This document shows positions 1 to 11,099 of a DNA stretch of 64,000 nt, one piece after another (the stretch's first letter is position 1; every line of letters begins with the position of its first letter). Made by a program: the position numbers and the translations under genes. This DNA comes from Toxotes chatareus (taxonomy: Eukaryota > Chordata > Actinopteri > Toxotidae). Below the pieces are notes generated by a model. The model ran no database searches. It was not told where the DNA came from and saw only the letters and a program-made list of their open reading frames with translations. The stretch is from the NCBI GenBank assembly GCA_016801885.1, contig CM028898.1, positions 124,001 through 188,000 on the forward strand, in the 5' to 3' direction.

Positions 1-1057
1 TTCTTACGTTTCCAATCAACGGAGAGTTGACAGAATATGCAACACTCGATGCTAACCCCTCAGTACAGAGCCGAGCAGTTGCGTCGAGTTTCACAGTTTT
101 TTCACCGACGAAGGCAGAGCCGTACGCAGCCGCTTCGCCATGCTTGCATTGTTTTGAAGGGAGAGGGCCTTAGTCTGTGCAAGGGTCTTGTTGTGCCACC
201 CAGATTTGCTTCCCTCCGTGCAGTTCTCCCCAGACGCATGTTCCTCTTCCACATGAAAACAGCATTGCACTCAAATTATGTCAAATTCCGCGATATTCCG
301 TGTTAAAAAGTAGATTCCGTTTTAATCGGCCAATTCCATGATTTAGTGATCGTGGAAATCATAGGGCCCTATAATATGTCCGGGGGCACGCGCTTTTTTT
401 TTCCGTTCCGACCGCTGCACTTTCCTTCCGTTATTAAAATAATCGATTTTTGAACATTTATGAATCGATTCTGAATCGAAAAGTGTTGCGTCACGATTAA
501 TCTATGAATCGGGCACACCCCTACATATCAGGATGGCAAGGATGGCAGGGAGACAAAATAATCTGAAGGTCAAGAAATAGAGATAAAGTGTAAGTTGTGC
601 TCTGAGGCACTGGAGACATAACAGGTGTCTTCACAAAGTACAGTAAACAAAGTACATTAGGCCACTACAGGTCATGTTGTATGTACTTCACCCAGAATTG
701 AATATACGGGTTTATGAGAATATACTAATGTTTGATAAAAGTATATGGTTATATGTTAAATTGACATTACACCTTCATTTGACAAAGTTGTGTACACTTA
801 ACTACTGGTAGACCCTCTCCCAAGCTAAATCAATTGTTAAGCACCAAGTTTAAGCTGAAAAATATTTGGAGAGTATAAATGATTTTTGTATCATTTCAGT
901 ATCAGTATGATCATGACATAAGATAACTAGAAAATAAAGCAATTAAAGGAAAAGGAACTTTTTGGAATTATTCTGCTCCTGTACACATGTTCTAATTTAA
1001 TTTTGACTTACTGTTGGTCATGATAACTTGATTGTTCTTTGTTTTTTTTTTTTTTAA
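1..1057. other. Left flank with degenerate repeat DNA
   Basis: No gene is supported here. A motif around 361-373 centres on the palindrome TAGGGCCCTA and resembles terminal sequences of teleost hAT-type elements. It is followed by a degenerate stretch with ATCGATT/GAATCGATT motifs (about 440-520). An open frame at 37-306 has no recognisable domain and lies in this repeat-like DNA. From 520 to 1,057 the DNA is AT-rich and is probably intron of the gene whose exons follow. Confidence 0.35.
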
Positions 1058-1059
1058 AG

Positions 1060-2052
1060 AATTGCTGCCATATCCTGCAGTCCAAATTTCTATCGCAATT
1101 AGATGTTCACTCTGAGAAACTGCTCAAACTTTTTAAAAACAGAGGAGGGCGTACTGGCAGACGCCTAATGGGCATCATTGCACCAATGGATGAAGTATAC
1201 TCTCTGGGGTGGGTGGGTGTAACACTTGATTGAATGTCTTCAAGAAAAAAAAAAACTGTCCAGTTAACGTGATTCAGTAGCGTAGAGATGCCTTTTATTT
1301 GGACAAATGAGAATTTACACAGACATGAACTCAAACAAAACAACTTGTGCTTCTTCTTTTCTGCCTCAGGATAATGACATGGATCTGGGAAGAGAATGTG
1401 TCATAAAGGCACTCTGTGTTTACCTGAACGAGGACCTGGAGAATCTATTGAAAGAGTATGTGGTAAGCATTACTTAGTATGTTGAGATGTTATCTTTCAT
1501 ATTTTGTATACATTTTAAAGCATCTACCCATTGTAATTACTTATACAGTCAGGTAAGTTGTAAGATAAAATGGTAGTGATCTTAATAACAAAGTGTGTGA
1601 CTTTGAGCCTCTGTGAGACACTTTGTGTTACTTTTCTGTATGAAAAGTGCCCTATAAATAAAGTTTGATTTGATTATCTTAATAAATTACTCAATACATA
1701 TATGCAGTATGTAGGCATGTAGTGTAATCACACTTTGATTCTTTTTTGTGCATTGTACAGGCAGCAGATGATTCCCTTCTCCAGGAATCCATTGAGGAAA
1801 CCACTGTGGGTATATACGTCTTGAAACACAGAGATGCAGGTGAAAAACCAAATGACATTGGCATCGATCCTCGAGTCACAGATTGTGATGCAGGATTTGG
1901 ACACTGTTCCCCTAGCTGCTGCCATATTGTTTGGCTTAATATATTGTTTGAACTTAAACTACCCTGCTGAACTCAAGTATACCTTTGAAGTGCTGCAGAA
2001 GGTGGTCATGGAACTTGAAGGTGATGCACTGTCCAAAAAGTCCAAGTCCTGA
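1060..2052 (+). pseudogene. SAMD3-like C-terminal exons, frameshifted
   Basis: Three exons encode what I recognise as the C-terminal region of the teleost family often named sterile alpha motif domain-containing protein 3-like, whose biochemical role is poorly known. Exon a runs from about 1,060 (acceptor after the T-run; an alternative AG ends at 1,080) to 1,194, with a donor at GTATAC. Exon b is 1,370-1,462 (31 codons, acceptor CCTCAG, donor GTAAGC). Exon c is 1,761-2,052 and ends in TGA. All junctions are phase 0. Diagnostic stretches are KLLKLFKNRGGRTGRRLMGI, VIKALCVYLNED, EETTVGIYVLKH and AILFGLIYCLNLNYPAELKY. In exon c the frame must shift by one base near 1,865-1,875, between NDIGID and LESQIVMQDLD. 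The copy is therefore either a recent pseudogene or carries a one-base sequence error. The SAM domain and upstream exons would lie left of the window. Confidence 0.68.
1579..1685 (+). repeat. Short retroposon with 10-bp target duplication
   Basis: An 87-bp insert (1,589-1,675) in the intron between exons b and c is flanked by the 10-bp direct repeat ATCTTAATAA (1,579-1,588 and 1,676-1,685). It ends with CCCTATAAATAAAGTTTGAT and a short TTTGAT repeat, like the 3' tails of fish LINE/SINE families. I infer a severely 5'-truncated retroposition event; its parent family is not identified. Confidence 0.6.
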
Positions 2053-2438
2053 AGAACAGACTTTATCAGTGAACTGGCTATCCAGGCTCTTGAGCTTGAT
2101 TTCATGTTAAGACATGTATTATGTCACCTACCTCTTCCAGTTGTTGGACTTTTCTTTTGGGTGGGTGGGAGGTTTTTTTGTTTTTTTTTGAATGGAACTA
2201 TGAAATACTACCCCCCCATTTTTAGAGTTTGGGGTGATTTTTGTTTACTGTGAACACTAGTAATTGGAAACAAGCCAATAATTGTCAGTGTTCATATTAT
2301 GGAACATCCTGTGGTCATGGTCAGGTCATGTGCTATGCAACATAGAGCAAAAGGACAGCAAAAGTTTTATTATTCAAGCTGTAAAACCACATAGAAGAGA
2401 AAAAGGTAAAATGACAAGTTCCCTAACCACCAACTCAC
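2053..2438. other. 3' flank of SAMD3-like exons
   Basis: This AT-rich stretch contains a T-rich tract near 2,173-2,190 and a C-run near 2,211. No clear AATAAA signal was seen directly after the stop, and no other gene is supported. Confidence 0.4.
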
Positions 2439-5055
2439 TCAATTCAATTCAATTCAATTCAATTCAATTTTATTTATATAGCGCCTTCCACAATCAAAAT
2501 TGTCTCAAAGCGCTTTACAGAGACCCAGAGCCTGACCCCAGAGCAAGCACTTAAGGCGACAGTGGCAAGGAAAACTCCCTTTAACAGGAAGAAACCTTGA
2601 GCAGAACCTGGCTCAGATGGGGGACCCTCCTGCCGATGGCCGGGCTGGGTGAAAGGAGGAAAAGGAGGAAGATAGGACAGCTAGGAATGGAGGAGAGGGG
2701 GAGAAAGACATGCAGCATAATACAGACAATGTGGGTCAGTATTTACATTACAGTTAGTCAACAGTTATTGGATAATGTGTGCTCAGCAGATTAGAATTAT
2801 GAAACAGAGCACAGAGGCAAAAAGCTGTCATGACTGGTAATTATTTACATTACAGTTTGCAAAGAATATTAATCAAATATTTATCTGTAGCAGAACGGAA
2901 CATTAAACATGTTAGAAATAGATCATTGTAAACAATAAACAGCAGCAGGTGGGTGGAGCCAGGACCATAGGACATGCAGCTCCGGAGCCAGAGGTACCTG
3001 CAGTAAGGTACAGAGAAAGAGAGACCAGAGAGAAACAAACACAGGACTACGGGACAGAGAGGACACAGAGTTAATGACATGTAATAAAGGCTAATAGATT
3101 TGAGAGTGGGTCTGAGGAGAGAAAGAGAAAGAAGAAGAAGTGCGAGTAAATCATGGGATGTCCCCAGCAGCCCTAGGCCTATAGCAGCATAACTAGGGGA
3201 TGATTCAGTTGCCTGAGCCAGCCCTACTAAGGGCTATATCCTTAACTGTAACAGTGTCTATAGAGATAATTGTGACTAACTATAAGTTTAATAAATAACT
3301 AGGACTGTAACTACAACTAATTATAAGCTTTATCAAACAAGAAGGTTTTAAGCTTCGTTTTAAAATTAGAGAGGGTGTCTGCTTCCCGAACCCAAACTGG
3401 CAGTTGGTTCCATAGGAGAGGGGCCTGATAGCTAAAGGCTCGGCCTCCCATTCTACTTTTAGAGATTTTGGGAACCATAAGCAAACCTGCATTCTGGGAA
3501 CGAAGCAATCTGTTAGGATGATATGGTACTATCAGCTCTTTGAGATATGAAGGAGCCTGGCCATTGAGGGCCTTATATGTAAGGAGAAGGATTTTAAAAT
3601 CAATTCTGGATTTTACAGGAAGCCAATGAAGAGAAGTTAGTACAGGAGTAATGTGATCTCTCTTGCTAATTCCAGTCAGTACTCTCGCTGCAGCATTTTG
3701 GATCAGCTGGATGCTTTTTAGATAGTTAACTGGACATCCTGATAATAGGGAATTACAGTAGTCCAGCCTAGAAGTAACAAAAGCATGGACTAATTTTTCA
3801 GCATCACTCTGCGACAGAATGTTCCTAATCTTACTGATATTGCGCAGGTGAAAGAAGGCGGTCCTAGAGACTTGTTTTATATGTGAGTTAAAGGACAGAT
3901 CCTGATCAAAAATAACTCCAAGGTTCCTCACAGTCGTACTGGAGGCTAAATTAATGCCATCCAGAGTAACTATATGATTAGATAAACTGTTTCTGAGGTG
4001 TTTGGGACCAAACAAAATAACCTCAGTTTTGTCTGAATTCAGAAGAAGAAAGTTACAGGTCATCCAGGCCTTTATGTCTTTAAGACATGCCTGAAGTATG
4101 GTTAACTGATCTGTTTCGTCTGGTTTCATAGATAAATATAGCTGGGTATCATCCGCATAGCAATGGAAATTTATTCCATGCTCCCTGATAATATTGCCTA
4201 GGGGAAGCATGTATAAGGTGAACAGTATCGGTCCAAGCACAGAACCCTGTGGAACTCCATGACTTACTCTGGTATATATGGAGGGATCATCATTAACATG
4301 GACAAACTGGTATCTATCTGATAGATATGATTTAAACCAGCCTAGTGCTGTTCCTTTAATCCCAATAACATGTTCCAATCTATCCAATAGGATATTATGA
4401 TCAATGGTGTCAAATGCAGCACTAAGATCTAGCAGGACAAGTATAGAGACGAGTCCATTATCTGATGCTATAAGAAGGTCGTTGGTAACTTTCACCAGTG
4501 CTGTCTCTGTGCTATGATGAACTCTAAATCCTGACTGAAAAACTTCAAACAAACCGTTCCTATGTAGATGGTCACACAGCTGAGTTGCAACAGCCTTTTC
4601 AAGAATTTTAGAATTAAAGGGAGATTGGATATAGGTCTATAGTTTGCCAAAATGTCAGAGTCCAGAGAAGGCTTTTTAAGTAAAGGTTTGATAACTGCAA
4701 CCTTAAAAGCCTGTGGGACATATCCTGTAACCAACGAGAGATTTATCTGATCTAATATGTGAGTGCCAATCAAAGGCAACACATCTTTAAGAAGTCTGGT
4801 CGGGATAGGATCCAAAAGACATGTTGATGATTTAGATTTAGAAACTATTGAAGTCAATTCAGCTAGATCTATGGGAGAGAAACAGTCTAACGACAAATCA
4901 GGACTGGCAGACATTTCTAAAGATGCTGTTCTAGACATACCTACATCATTAACAGTTGTAGGCAGGATGAGATGGATTCTGTCTCTAATGTCTACTATTT
5001 TGTTGCTAAAGAAGCTCATAAAGTCATTACTAGTGAGAGCTAAAGGGATGGATGG
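2439..5055 (-). mobile_element. L2-clade LINE copy A, 5'-truncated
   Basis: The element lies on the minus strand with its 3' end on the left. That end is a (TTCAA)n tail followed by TTTTATTTATATAGCGCC, which read on the minus strand gives a terminus of GGCGCTATATAAATAAAA plus (TTGAA)n. A roughly 850-bp 3' UTR follows, then the reverse transcriptase. Homology with copy C at 14-20 kb stops at about 5,055; the sequence from there to about 5,184 stays open but differs, so either another subfamily or a 5' junction lies there. I see no target-site duplication. Confidence 0.85.
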
Positions 5056-5184
5056 ACTCCAGCAGCCAAAAGACACACGTACAGAACTGATACAGTTGTG
5101 AAGGGGAATGGATGTTGAAGATATAGTACCTCCCACAAAGAAGGGGATGTTGTCCTGTACAATGTTTCCATCCACGCTCAGCAT
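3317..5184 (-). pseudogene. L2 reverse transcriptase, copy A, frameshifted
   Basis: Two overlapping minus-strand frames make up the ORF2 reverse transcriptase. The N-terminal part (4,492-5,184) contains FFSNKIVDIRDRI and the finger/palm entry LANYRPISNLP. The main part (3,317-4,552, 411 aa) contains FQSGFRVHHSTETALVKV, LLDLSAAFDTIDHNILL, SHGVPQGSVLGPILFTLYML and the catalytic box HCYADDTQLYLS, then the C-terminal L2/CR1 signature LTSLHWLPVKSRI and the end FDKAYN. A frameshift near 4,550-4,620 separates the parts, so the copy is dead as a single protein. The endonuclease is absent through 5' truncation. Assignment to the L2 clade rests on these motifs and on the 3' tail shared with copies B-D. 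Confidence 0.85.
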
Positions 5185-6930
5185 GAACCATGAACCGCCT
5201 TTTAAGAACAGCAGAATCAGTGTATGTGGGGAAGGGAAAGGAAAGTTTCTTTAAGCCCAATTCTAGTCAGTTCCAGTCAAGTGGACTGTCATGCCAAGTT
5301 CATCAATCAAAAACAGCCACTCTCCCATTGTTACATTTTCTATTTTCTGGATTTGTTGTTTGCTGAGTCATCGTCCTCAGTTTTCCTTTCTTTTCCTCCT
5401 TGCTCTCTGGGGTCCCTCCAAGGGACAGGGATTTTAAATCCCAGTTAATGCACCCATAGGTGTCCTGGATTGCTGCTGTCTGTTCTGAAAGGACTTCATC
5501 TATGTTAGACTCATCAGTGCAGTGCTTTCCTTTTATTTTTTGGGGTCATTTTATATTCTCTATCCTATTAGCTATTGTCTGAATAGAGAGTGATAGACAG
5601 TGGCCCAATCACGTCTCCCTCTATTATGTCTTGATGGGATTTTGATATGATATTTAGCCACCATCTTTTGGCAACTTCAGTATAGTCCCTTTTACTTACT
5701 GTTTGCTCCATGTAAATCATCTCTGGAATTAAGGAAGAACAACATCAGTTTTCAAGATTGAAGAAGTAATTAGACTTTTAGCCAAGTAAGAGTACATATA
5801 CAGGTAAGAGGAACCTCTACTTTGAGTATAGAATTGAGTCAGAATTTACACTTTACTTCTGTACTTCTAAAGGAAAAACCATCACTTTTATATTTCTCAG
5901 ATTTTGTAATTTTTACTAATCAAACATGCGATTTTAGTATGGTTTCTCCACCAGTGATCAAGATCATGTTTATTTTTACAACATATTGTTTCAGCTTGAG
6001 TATGTAACATGAGTGAGGATTTAGACTTTTTACTCCTGTACATCTAAAAGGAAAAACTGCTGTCACTGTCATATCTTATCAAATAGTATTTTATCTTACT
6101 GATCATACATGTGCATTCCTTCTGAAATACATAAGTATTTTCAGCTTTACCTTACTTCTCTCTGGATTTATTACGCCAGTAAACACTTTCCTAATGAGTT
6201 TATGATCTCAGTCAGTAGTTATATTCATTTTGTAAAATATGGCCCCTTTTAGACTAAATGAGACAATAAAGCAGGGTAAGCTTTAGGGGTTGGATACCTT
6301 GGATACCTCTTGTTCAGTGTTTGGTCGGACTCTGTTCAGTTTTTCTCGGTAACATAAATACATTTAGTTTTAATGGTTTTACGCCTGCATTTCACAGTAG
6401 CATTTCATGGTACCTGGCGGTGTACCCCGCCTCTCGCCCAACGTCTGCTATGGGATAGGCATAGAAATGAACGAATGGTAAACCTCTATCAGTGTATTCT
6501 TGTATGATTACAATAATGTGGTTGTTGCTATTGTTAAAATTCATACCAGATATGCACCATAAAAATCATAAACAAACTTATAGCAAGAGCAATAAATACC
6601 TTTACTGCACATTAAAAAGCTTTTTAAATTACTTAAAAAAAATAAAGAAATACAGCTGTGGATTTGGAGATGCTTACACTGTTTAATGTGTAGCATGTAA
6701 CTTCAGTTACTGTGACATTACAAGGTTGCTCCTCATATGTGTAATATTTGCTAAATGTGGACAAGAATGCATTTAGCTCCTAAGTTTACTATTTTAACAG
6801 CTATGACGTTTACCTCGATTATAGATGCTAACTTTGTTAGCATTTTCTCACAGCACAGCTGAGAGCCTGGCGTTATCAGGTTGCCAGTATAGGTGAGCAT
6901 GTCTAGCGTCATCAGGTTCTCAGTCAGACT
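5056..6930. other. Unassigned AT-rich interval
   Basis: No exon, RNA gene or recognisable element is supported. Only short open frames without domains are present. Around 5,395-5,440 there is a motif resembling CTCTGGGGTCCCTCCAAGGG, possibly from an old repeat. Confidence 0.4.
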
Positions 6931-6954
6931 CGACCCCATTCTTACCCAGTTCCA

Positions 6955-7095
6955 CCCTCTTTGCCAGACATGGTCACCTCTGGCTCCAAAAACCAAGATG
7001 GCGGCCGTCAAATTGCCATACTTTAGGCTTCAAAATGGCAGTTCATAAACCAATAGGTGATGTTACAATGGGTTTCCACTTCCATAGCCTCCATG
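6955..7095 (-). mobile_element. Fragment of hAT-like teleost repeat
   Basis: The stretch with CCAAGATGGCGGCCGTCAAA and the later AAACCAATAGGTGATGTTAC reads, on the minus strand, like the left end of the element inserted in U1 at 22,859 (CCCATTGGTTT...GCGCCATCTTG). A second piece, TTTAACATGGCAGTCAATGG near 7,503-7,522, resembles that element's right part. I infer an old, broken relative. The L2 fragment at 7,151-7,297 lies between the two pieces. Confidence 0.45.
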
Positions 7096-7150
7096 AGACT
7101 AAGAGTTTATTGAGCTAATGAGCCAATCAGGGTCAGAATTCTGGTTTTTG

Positions 7151-7297
7151 TCTACCCTTGCCACTGTCGCCTTAAGTGCTTGCTCTGGGGTCAAGCTCTG
7201 GGTCTCTGTAAAGCGCTTTGAGACAATTTTGATTGTGGAAGGCGCTATATAAATAAAATTGAATTTAAATTGAATTGAATTGAATTGAATTGAATTA
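7151..7297 (+). mobile_element. L2 3'-end fragment, plus orientation
   Basis: A 147-bp 3' terminal piece of the same L2 family: CACTGTCGCCTTAAGTGC, then CTCTGTAAAGCGCTTTGAGA, then GGCGCTATATAAATAAAA, ending in a (TTGAA)n tail. It has opposite orientation to copies A-D and is extremely 5'-truncated. Confidence 0.85.
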
Positions 7298-7708
7298 CTG
7301 GTTGCTATGGTCACTGAGCCCCCTGGACCAGAATGTAAATACACAGACAAAGTGCTCTGTATCCCCAGCGGACAACAGCATATGAGCCAAAGCTTGAAGA
7401 TACTGATGTATTCTATATGTCTCTACTTTTTATGATTTAGGAGATGTCACAATTTAACAACTCCCATCATCTCTGTTCTTGACAAGAGCGTCAGTGTTCG
7501 GTTTAACATGGCAGTCAATGGGAGCTTTGGTCAGGGTAACACTGGGTGAGAAAAAGTTGTCCTTTCAAGGATTCAAAGGCTTTTATTGTCAATTCACCAT
7601 ATGTCAGACATACAGGGAATCGAAATGTTGTTTCTTCTCTCAACAATGTGCATTTTACAATATAAATAAACAATTTAAATAAAACCAGCTAAATAAACAA
7701 ACTTTCAC

Positions 7709-7775
7709 TACAATATAAATATATATATATAGAAATATATGGAAAACAATATATATATATATATGTATACATATA
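7709..7775. repeat. (TA)n-rich microsatellite
   Basis: Interrupted TATATA runs lie in the 3' UTR of the LINE. They generate the low-complexity I/Y-rich open frames seen here, which are not genes. Confidence 0.8.
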
Positions 7776-7818
7776 AATATGAATATGAAAATTGCAGCTT
7801 GCTGAATAGTGCAAATGG

Positions 7819-10656
7819 TTATGTGCAAGTTGGCCAAAAGATTGTCTTAGTTACAGAGTCCAGGTGGCAGTGTGGTGGGGGGTGGGGGTCAGCAGAGTTG
7901 GAGTCCAGGGGGGGGGGGGGGGGGGGGAGGTAGTGTACAGAGTTCAGTGTCCTGACAGCCTGGTGGATGAAGCTGTTGGACAGTCTTGTGGAGCGGGCCC
8001 GGAGGCATCGGAACCGTCTCCCTGAAGGCAGGAGGCTGAAGTGGGGGTGTGAGGGGTGTGAGTTGTCTTTCACAATGTTGATGGCTCTGCGGGTGATGTG
8101 TGTGTTATAAATGTCTGTGAGGGGCAACAGAGGGACACCGATGATCTTGCTGGCTGCATTCACTATGCGTTGCAGTGTCTTTCGGCAGGAGGCAGTGCAG
8201 CCTCTGTACCACACAGTGATGCAGCCGGTGATGATGCTCTCAATGGTGCCCGGTAGAAAGAGCACATGATGGGAGGTGGGACATGGGCTCTTCTCAGTTT
8301 ATGGAGGAAGTAGAGGCGTTTTTGAGCTTTCTTGGCCAGCTGAGTTGTGTTTATTGTCCAGGAGAAGTCCTCAGAAATGTGCACCCCAGGAACTTGGTGC
8401 TGTTCACCCTCTCCACTGCAGCGCCGTCGATGGTCAGTGGGGATGCTGTGAAGGCCTTCTCCTGAAGTCGATAACCATCTCTTTGGTCTTTCCCACGTTG
8501 AGGAAGAGATTGTTATCTTTGCACCACTGGACCAGTTGGCTCACCTCAGTCCTGTAGTTTGCCTCATCCTGGTTGGTGATGAGGCCCACCACGGTCGTCG
8601 TGTCATCCGCAAACTTGATGATGTGGTTGGTGTTGTGGCTGGGTACGCAGTCGTGAGTCAGCAGGGTGAAGAGTAGCGGGCTGAGTACACAACCTTGTGG
8701 AGCCCCTGTGCTCAGCATGATGGTCCTGGAGGTTTTGCTGCCAGCCCTTACCTTTTGTGGTCTCTCTGATAAAAAGTCCAGCACCCAGTTACACAGAGAG
8801 GTCTTGACTCCCAGGCATCCCAATTTGTGTGTTAGCTGCTGGGGGATGATTGTATTAAATGCTGAGCTAAAATCTAGAAACAGCATTCGCACATAAGAGT
8901 CTTTGGAGTCAAGGTGGGTGAGGGCTGGGTGGAGTGCGGCTACGATGGCATCCTCAGTAGACCTGTTGGTCCTGTATGCAAACTGAAACGGGTCATGGGT
9001 TGGGGGAGGACGGATTTGATGGTCTGCATAACCAGCCGCGCTCAAGCACTTCATTATGATGGGTGTCAGTGCTACGGGCGGTAGTCATTGTGGCTGGACG
9101 GGTGTGGTTTCTTTGGTACCGGTATTATTGTGGTAGCCTTGAAACACTTGGGGACGACCGCTTGGCTCAGGGAGATGTTGAAAATGTCAGTTAAGACATC
9201 CTTGAGCTCCTCAGCACAGTCCTTTAGGACCCGACCAGGTATGTTGTCGGTCCAGCTGCCTTGCGTGGGTTGATCCTAGAAAGGACCTTCCTCACACTGG
9301 CTGAAGATAAGGACACAGCCTGCTCGTCCGGAGGAGGTGATGATTTCTGTGCTGGTGTGGTGTTCTGTGTCTCAAAGCGCCCAAAGAAGTCGTTGAGGCT
9401 GTTCAGCAGTGAGATGTCACTGTCACAGGTTTGTGGGGGGGTTGTAGTCAGTGAGGGTTGAATGCCTCTCCACAGGCTTTGTGTGTCCCTGGTGTTACTG
9501 AAGTGGCTGGTTATTTTCTTGCTGTATTGTTGTTTTGCTACTTTGATTCCACGGGACAGGTTGGCTCTGGCTGTTGCTAGCCCTGCAGCGTCCCCAGCCC
9601 TGAAGGCTGAGTCCCGAGCCCTCAGGAGCCTGTGGACCTCGCCTGTCAACCATGGTTTCTGGTTAGCTCGGATGGTAATGGTTTTTCTGTGGGTGACATC
9701 GTCAATGCACTTTGTGATGTATGCAGTGACAGCATCAGTGTATTCTTCAATGTCTGTGTGGTTATTGTTTGTAGCCGCCTGTTTGAAAATATCCCAGTCC
9801 GTTGTGTGGAAACAGTCTTTCAGTGCTGAGCAGGCCTCCTCTGGCCACACACGTACCTCTCTTTGGGTTGGTCTGATGACTCTCACCTTTGGTCTGTACG
9901 CAGGTCTCAGCAGGATGGTGATGTGGTCTGAGAGACCCAGGTGGGGGAGGGGGAGGCCTTGAATGCTCCTTTGTGGTTTGTGTAGACAAAGTCCAGTGTG
10001 TTGTTTTCCCTGGTAGGGAAGTCAACATGCTGATGTAACTGAGGCAGAAAAACCTTTAAGTCTGCGTGGTTGAAGTCCCCAGCTGTTATGATAAACCCGT
10101 CTGGGTGTGCAGTCTGTTGTTCGTTGATGGCCTGGTAGAGTGGACCGAGTGCTTCGCTCTTCTCTCTGGTGTTAGCGGTGGGGGGAATGTAAACAGCGAC
10201 CAGCAGAACCGCTGTAAATTCCCTCGGTAGATAGAAGGGCCTGCACTTCAAGATGACGAACTCCACCCGTGGCGAACAATGTTTATGCACAACAACAACA
10301 TTCCGACACCATGCGCCGCTGATGTAAACACAGACTCCCCGCCATGAGTCTTACCTCCCTCCACAGGGACACGGTCGGGCGCGGTAGCATGTTAGTCCAG
10401 CTAGCTTGATAGCAGAGTCCGGATGTTGTCATTCAGCCATGTTTCCGTAAAAATGGAAACACAGCAGTCCCTCACATCACGCTGTGCAGATCTAAGGAGT
10501 TTTATGTGGTCCATCTTATTATCCAGTGATCTTACATTGGCTAGGATCAGTGATGGTATCGCTGGTCTGTGTGGGCTAGCTGCTAGCCTAGCCTGGATGC
10601 CTCCTCGCTTGTACTACCCGCTTCTGCTTTCTTTCACACCGCTTAGCCCAGACTGA
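7819..10656 (-). pseudogene. Endonuclease-reverse transcriptase of the 7.6-10.7 kb LINE, broken
   Basis: Minus-strand pieces in order from the N-terminus. About 10,421-10,656: endonuclease start with ANVRSLDNKMDHI and IFTETWLND, then a stop. 9,907-10,290: endonuclease core with AVYIPPTAN, ITAGDFNHADLK and TLDFVYTN. 9,224-9,886: linker, then RINPRKAAGP at the RT entry. 8,434-9,054: RT with DPFQFAYRTNRSTEDAI, MLFLDFSSAFNTIIPQ, LSTGAPQGCVLSPLLFTLL and the catalytic box IKFADDTTTVVGL. 7,819-8,265: C-terminus with TASCRKTLQRIVNAASKIIG and LLPSGRRFRC. At least four frame breaks separate the pieces, so the copy is inactive. The catalytic box carries one extra Thr compared with the usual FADDTTVVGL. 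Confidence 0.8.
7908..7927. repeat. Poly-G run (20 G)
   Basis: An uninterrupted G tract within the LINE 3' region. Its length is unreliable in any assembly. A similar run lies in U1 at 30,929-30,946. Confidence 0.8.
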
Positions 10657-10752
10657 CCCAAAGCGTCTCAAATGCACCTCTCACGGTGGGAAGCAGCACT
10701 GCACTGAGGCCGAATACTTGATCGATTTCGGGGCCAGCAGCTGGTTGGCTTA

Positions 10753-11072
10753 GCTAATGGGAGTAATCCGAGGCTCTTGAGTTGTTGTGCCTCTGCTTCT
10801 CTTCCTTGGTACCTCTGTGCTCTCATCAAAGGTGGACTTCCTCTTGCTGCTCTTCCTCCCCTCAGGTTCAACAGGTGTAGATGCCGCTGCATCCACACCG
10901 GCGGAAGCTGAGGGACTTGAAGGACCATCAGAAGGACTTGGTGTCCCTGTGCTTCTCTTCCTTGGTACCTCTGTGCTCTCATCAAAGGTGGACTTTCTCT
11001 TGCATTTCTTCTGGGTCTCCTGTGTTCCCTCTCTAGCTCCAATGCTGGGTGCAGGGAGGCTCAAGGTTTTTC
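10753..11072 (-). CDS. Candidate exon with duplicated 52-codon block
   Basis: Minus-strand open frame preceded by a good acceptor (T-rich tract, then GTCTCAG, exon from about 11,072) and ending at TAA (10,750-10,752). The protein is hydrophilic and Ser/Pro/Lys rich. The segment KRKSTFDESTEVPRKRS occurs twice: two direct repeats of at least 43 bp, starting at 10,795 and 10,951, lie 156 bp (52 codons) apart and are nearly identical at DNA level. This suggests a disordered, possibly nuclear, protein tail, with KRK/PRKRS resembling basic localisation signals. I do not recognise the gene. It lies directly upstream of the LINE on the same strand, so it may instead be the LINE's ORF1 or a host last exon next to which the LINE inserted. 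Confidence 0.4.
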
Positions 11073-11099
11073 CTGAGACAATGTGATGACCAAGAAAAA

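Larger units (their letters stand above)
7563..10660 (-). mobile_element. Jockey-superfamily LINE with endonuclease and RT
   Basis: A minus-strand non-LTR element. Its 3' end is at about 7,563, where the minus strand reads TGACAATAAAAGCCTTTGAA. Moving 5', it has a 3' UTR with TA and G runs, the RT C-terminus, RT, a linker and an apurinic-type endonuclease whose N-terminus lies near 10,650. The motifs differ from L2 copies A-D and resemble an abundant teleost Rex1/CR1-related family. The exact family name is uncertain. There is no obvious ORF1, although the DNA upstream (10,660-10,750) may be 5' UTR. Confidence 0.8.

Noticed and set aside
2441..2468. Independent (TTCAA)n microsatellites at several places
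   Set aside because: Each is the 3' tail of an L2 copy, directly followed by the same L2 terminus.
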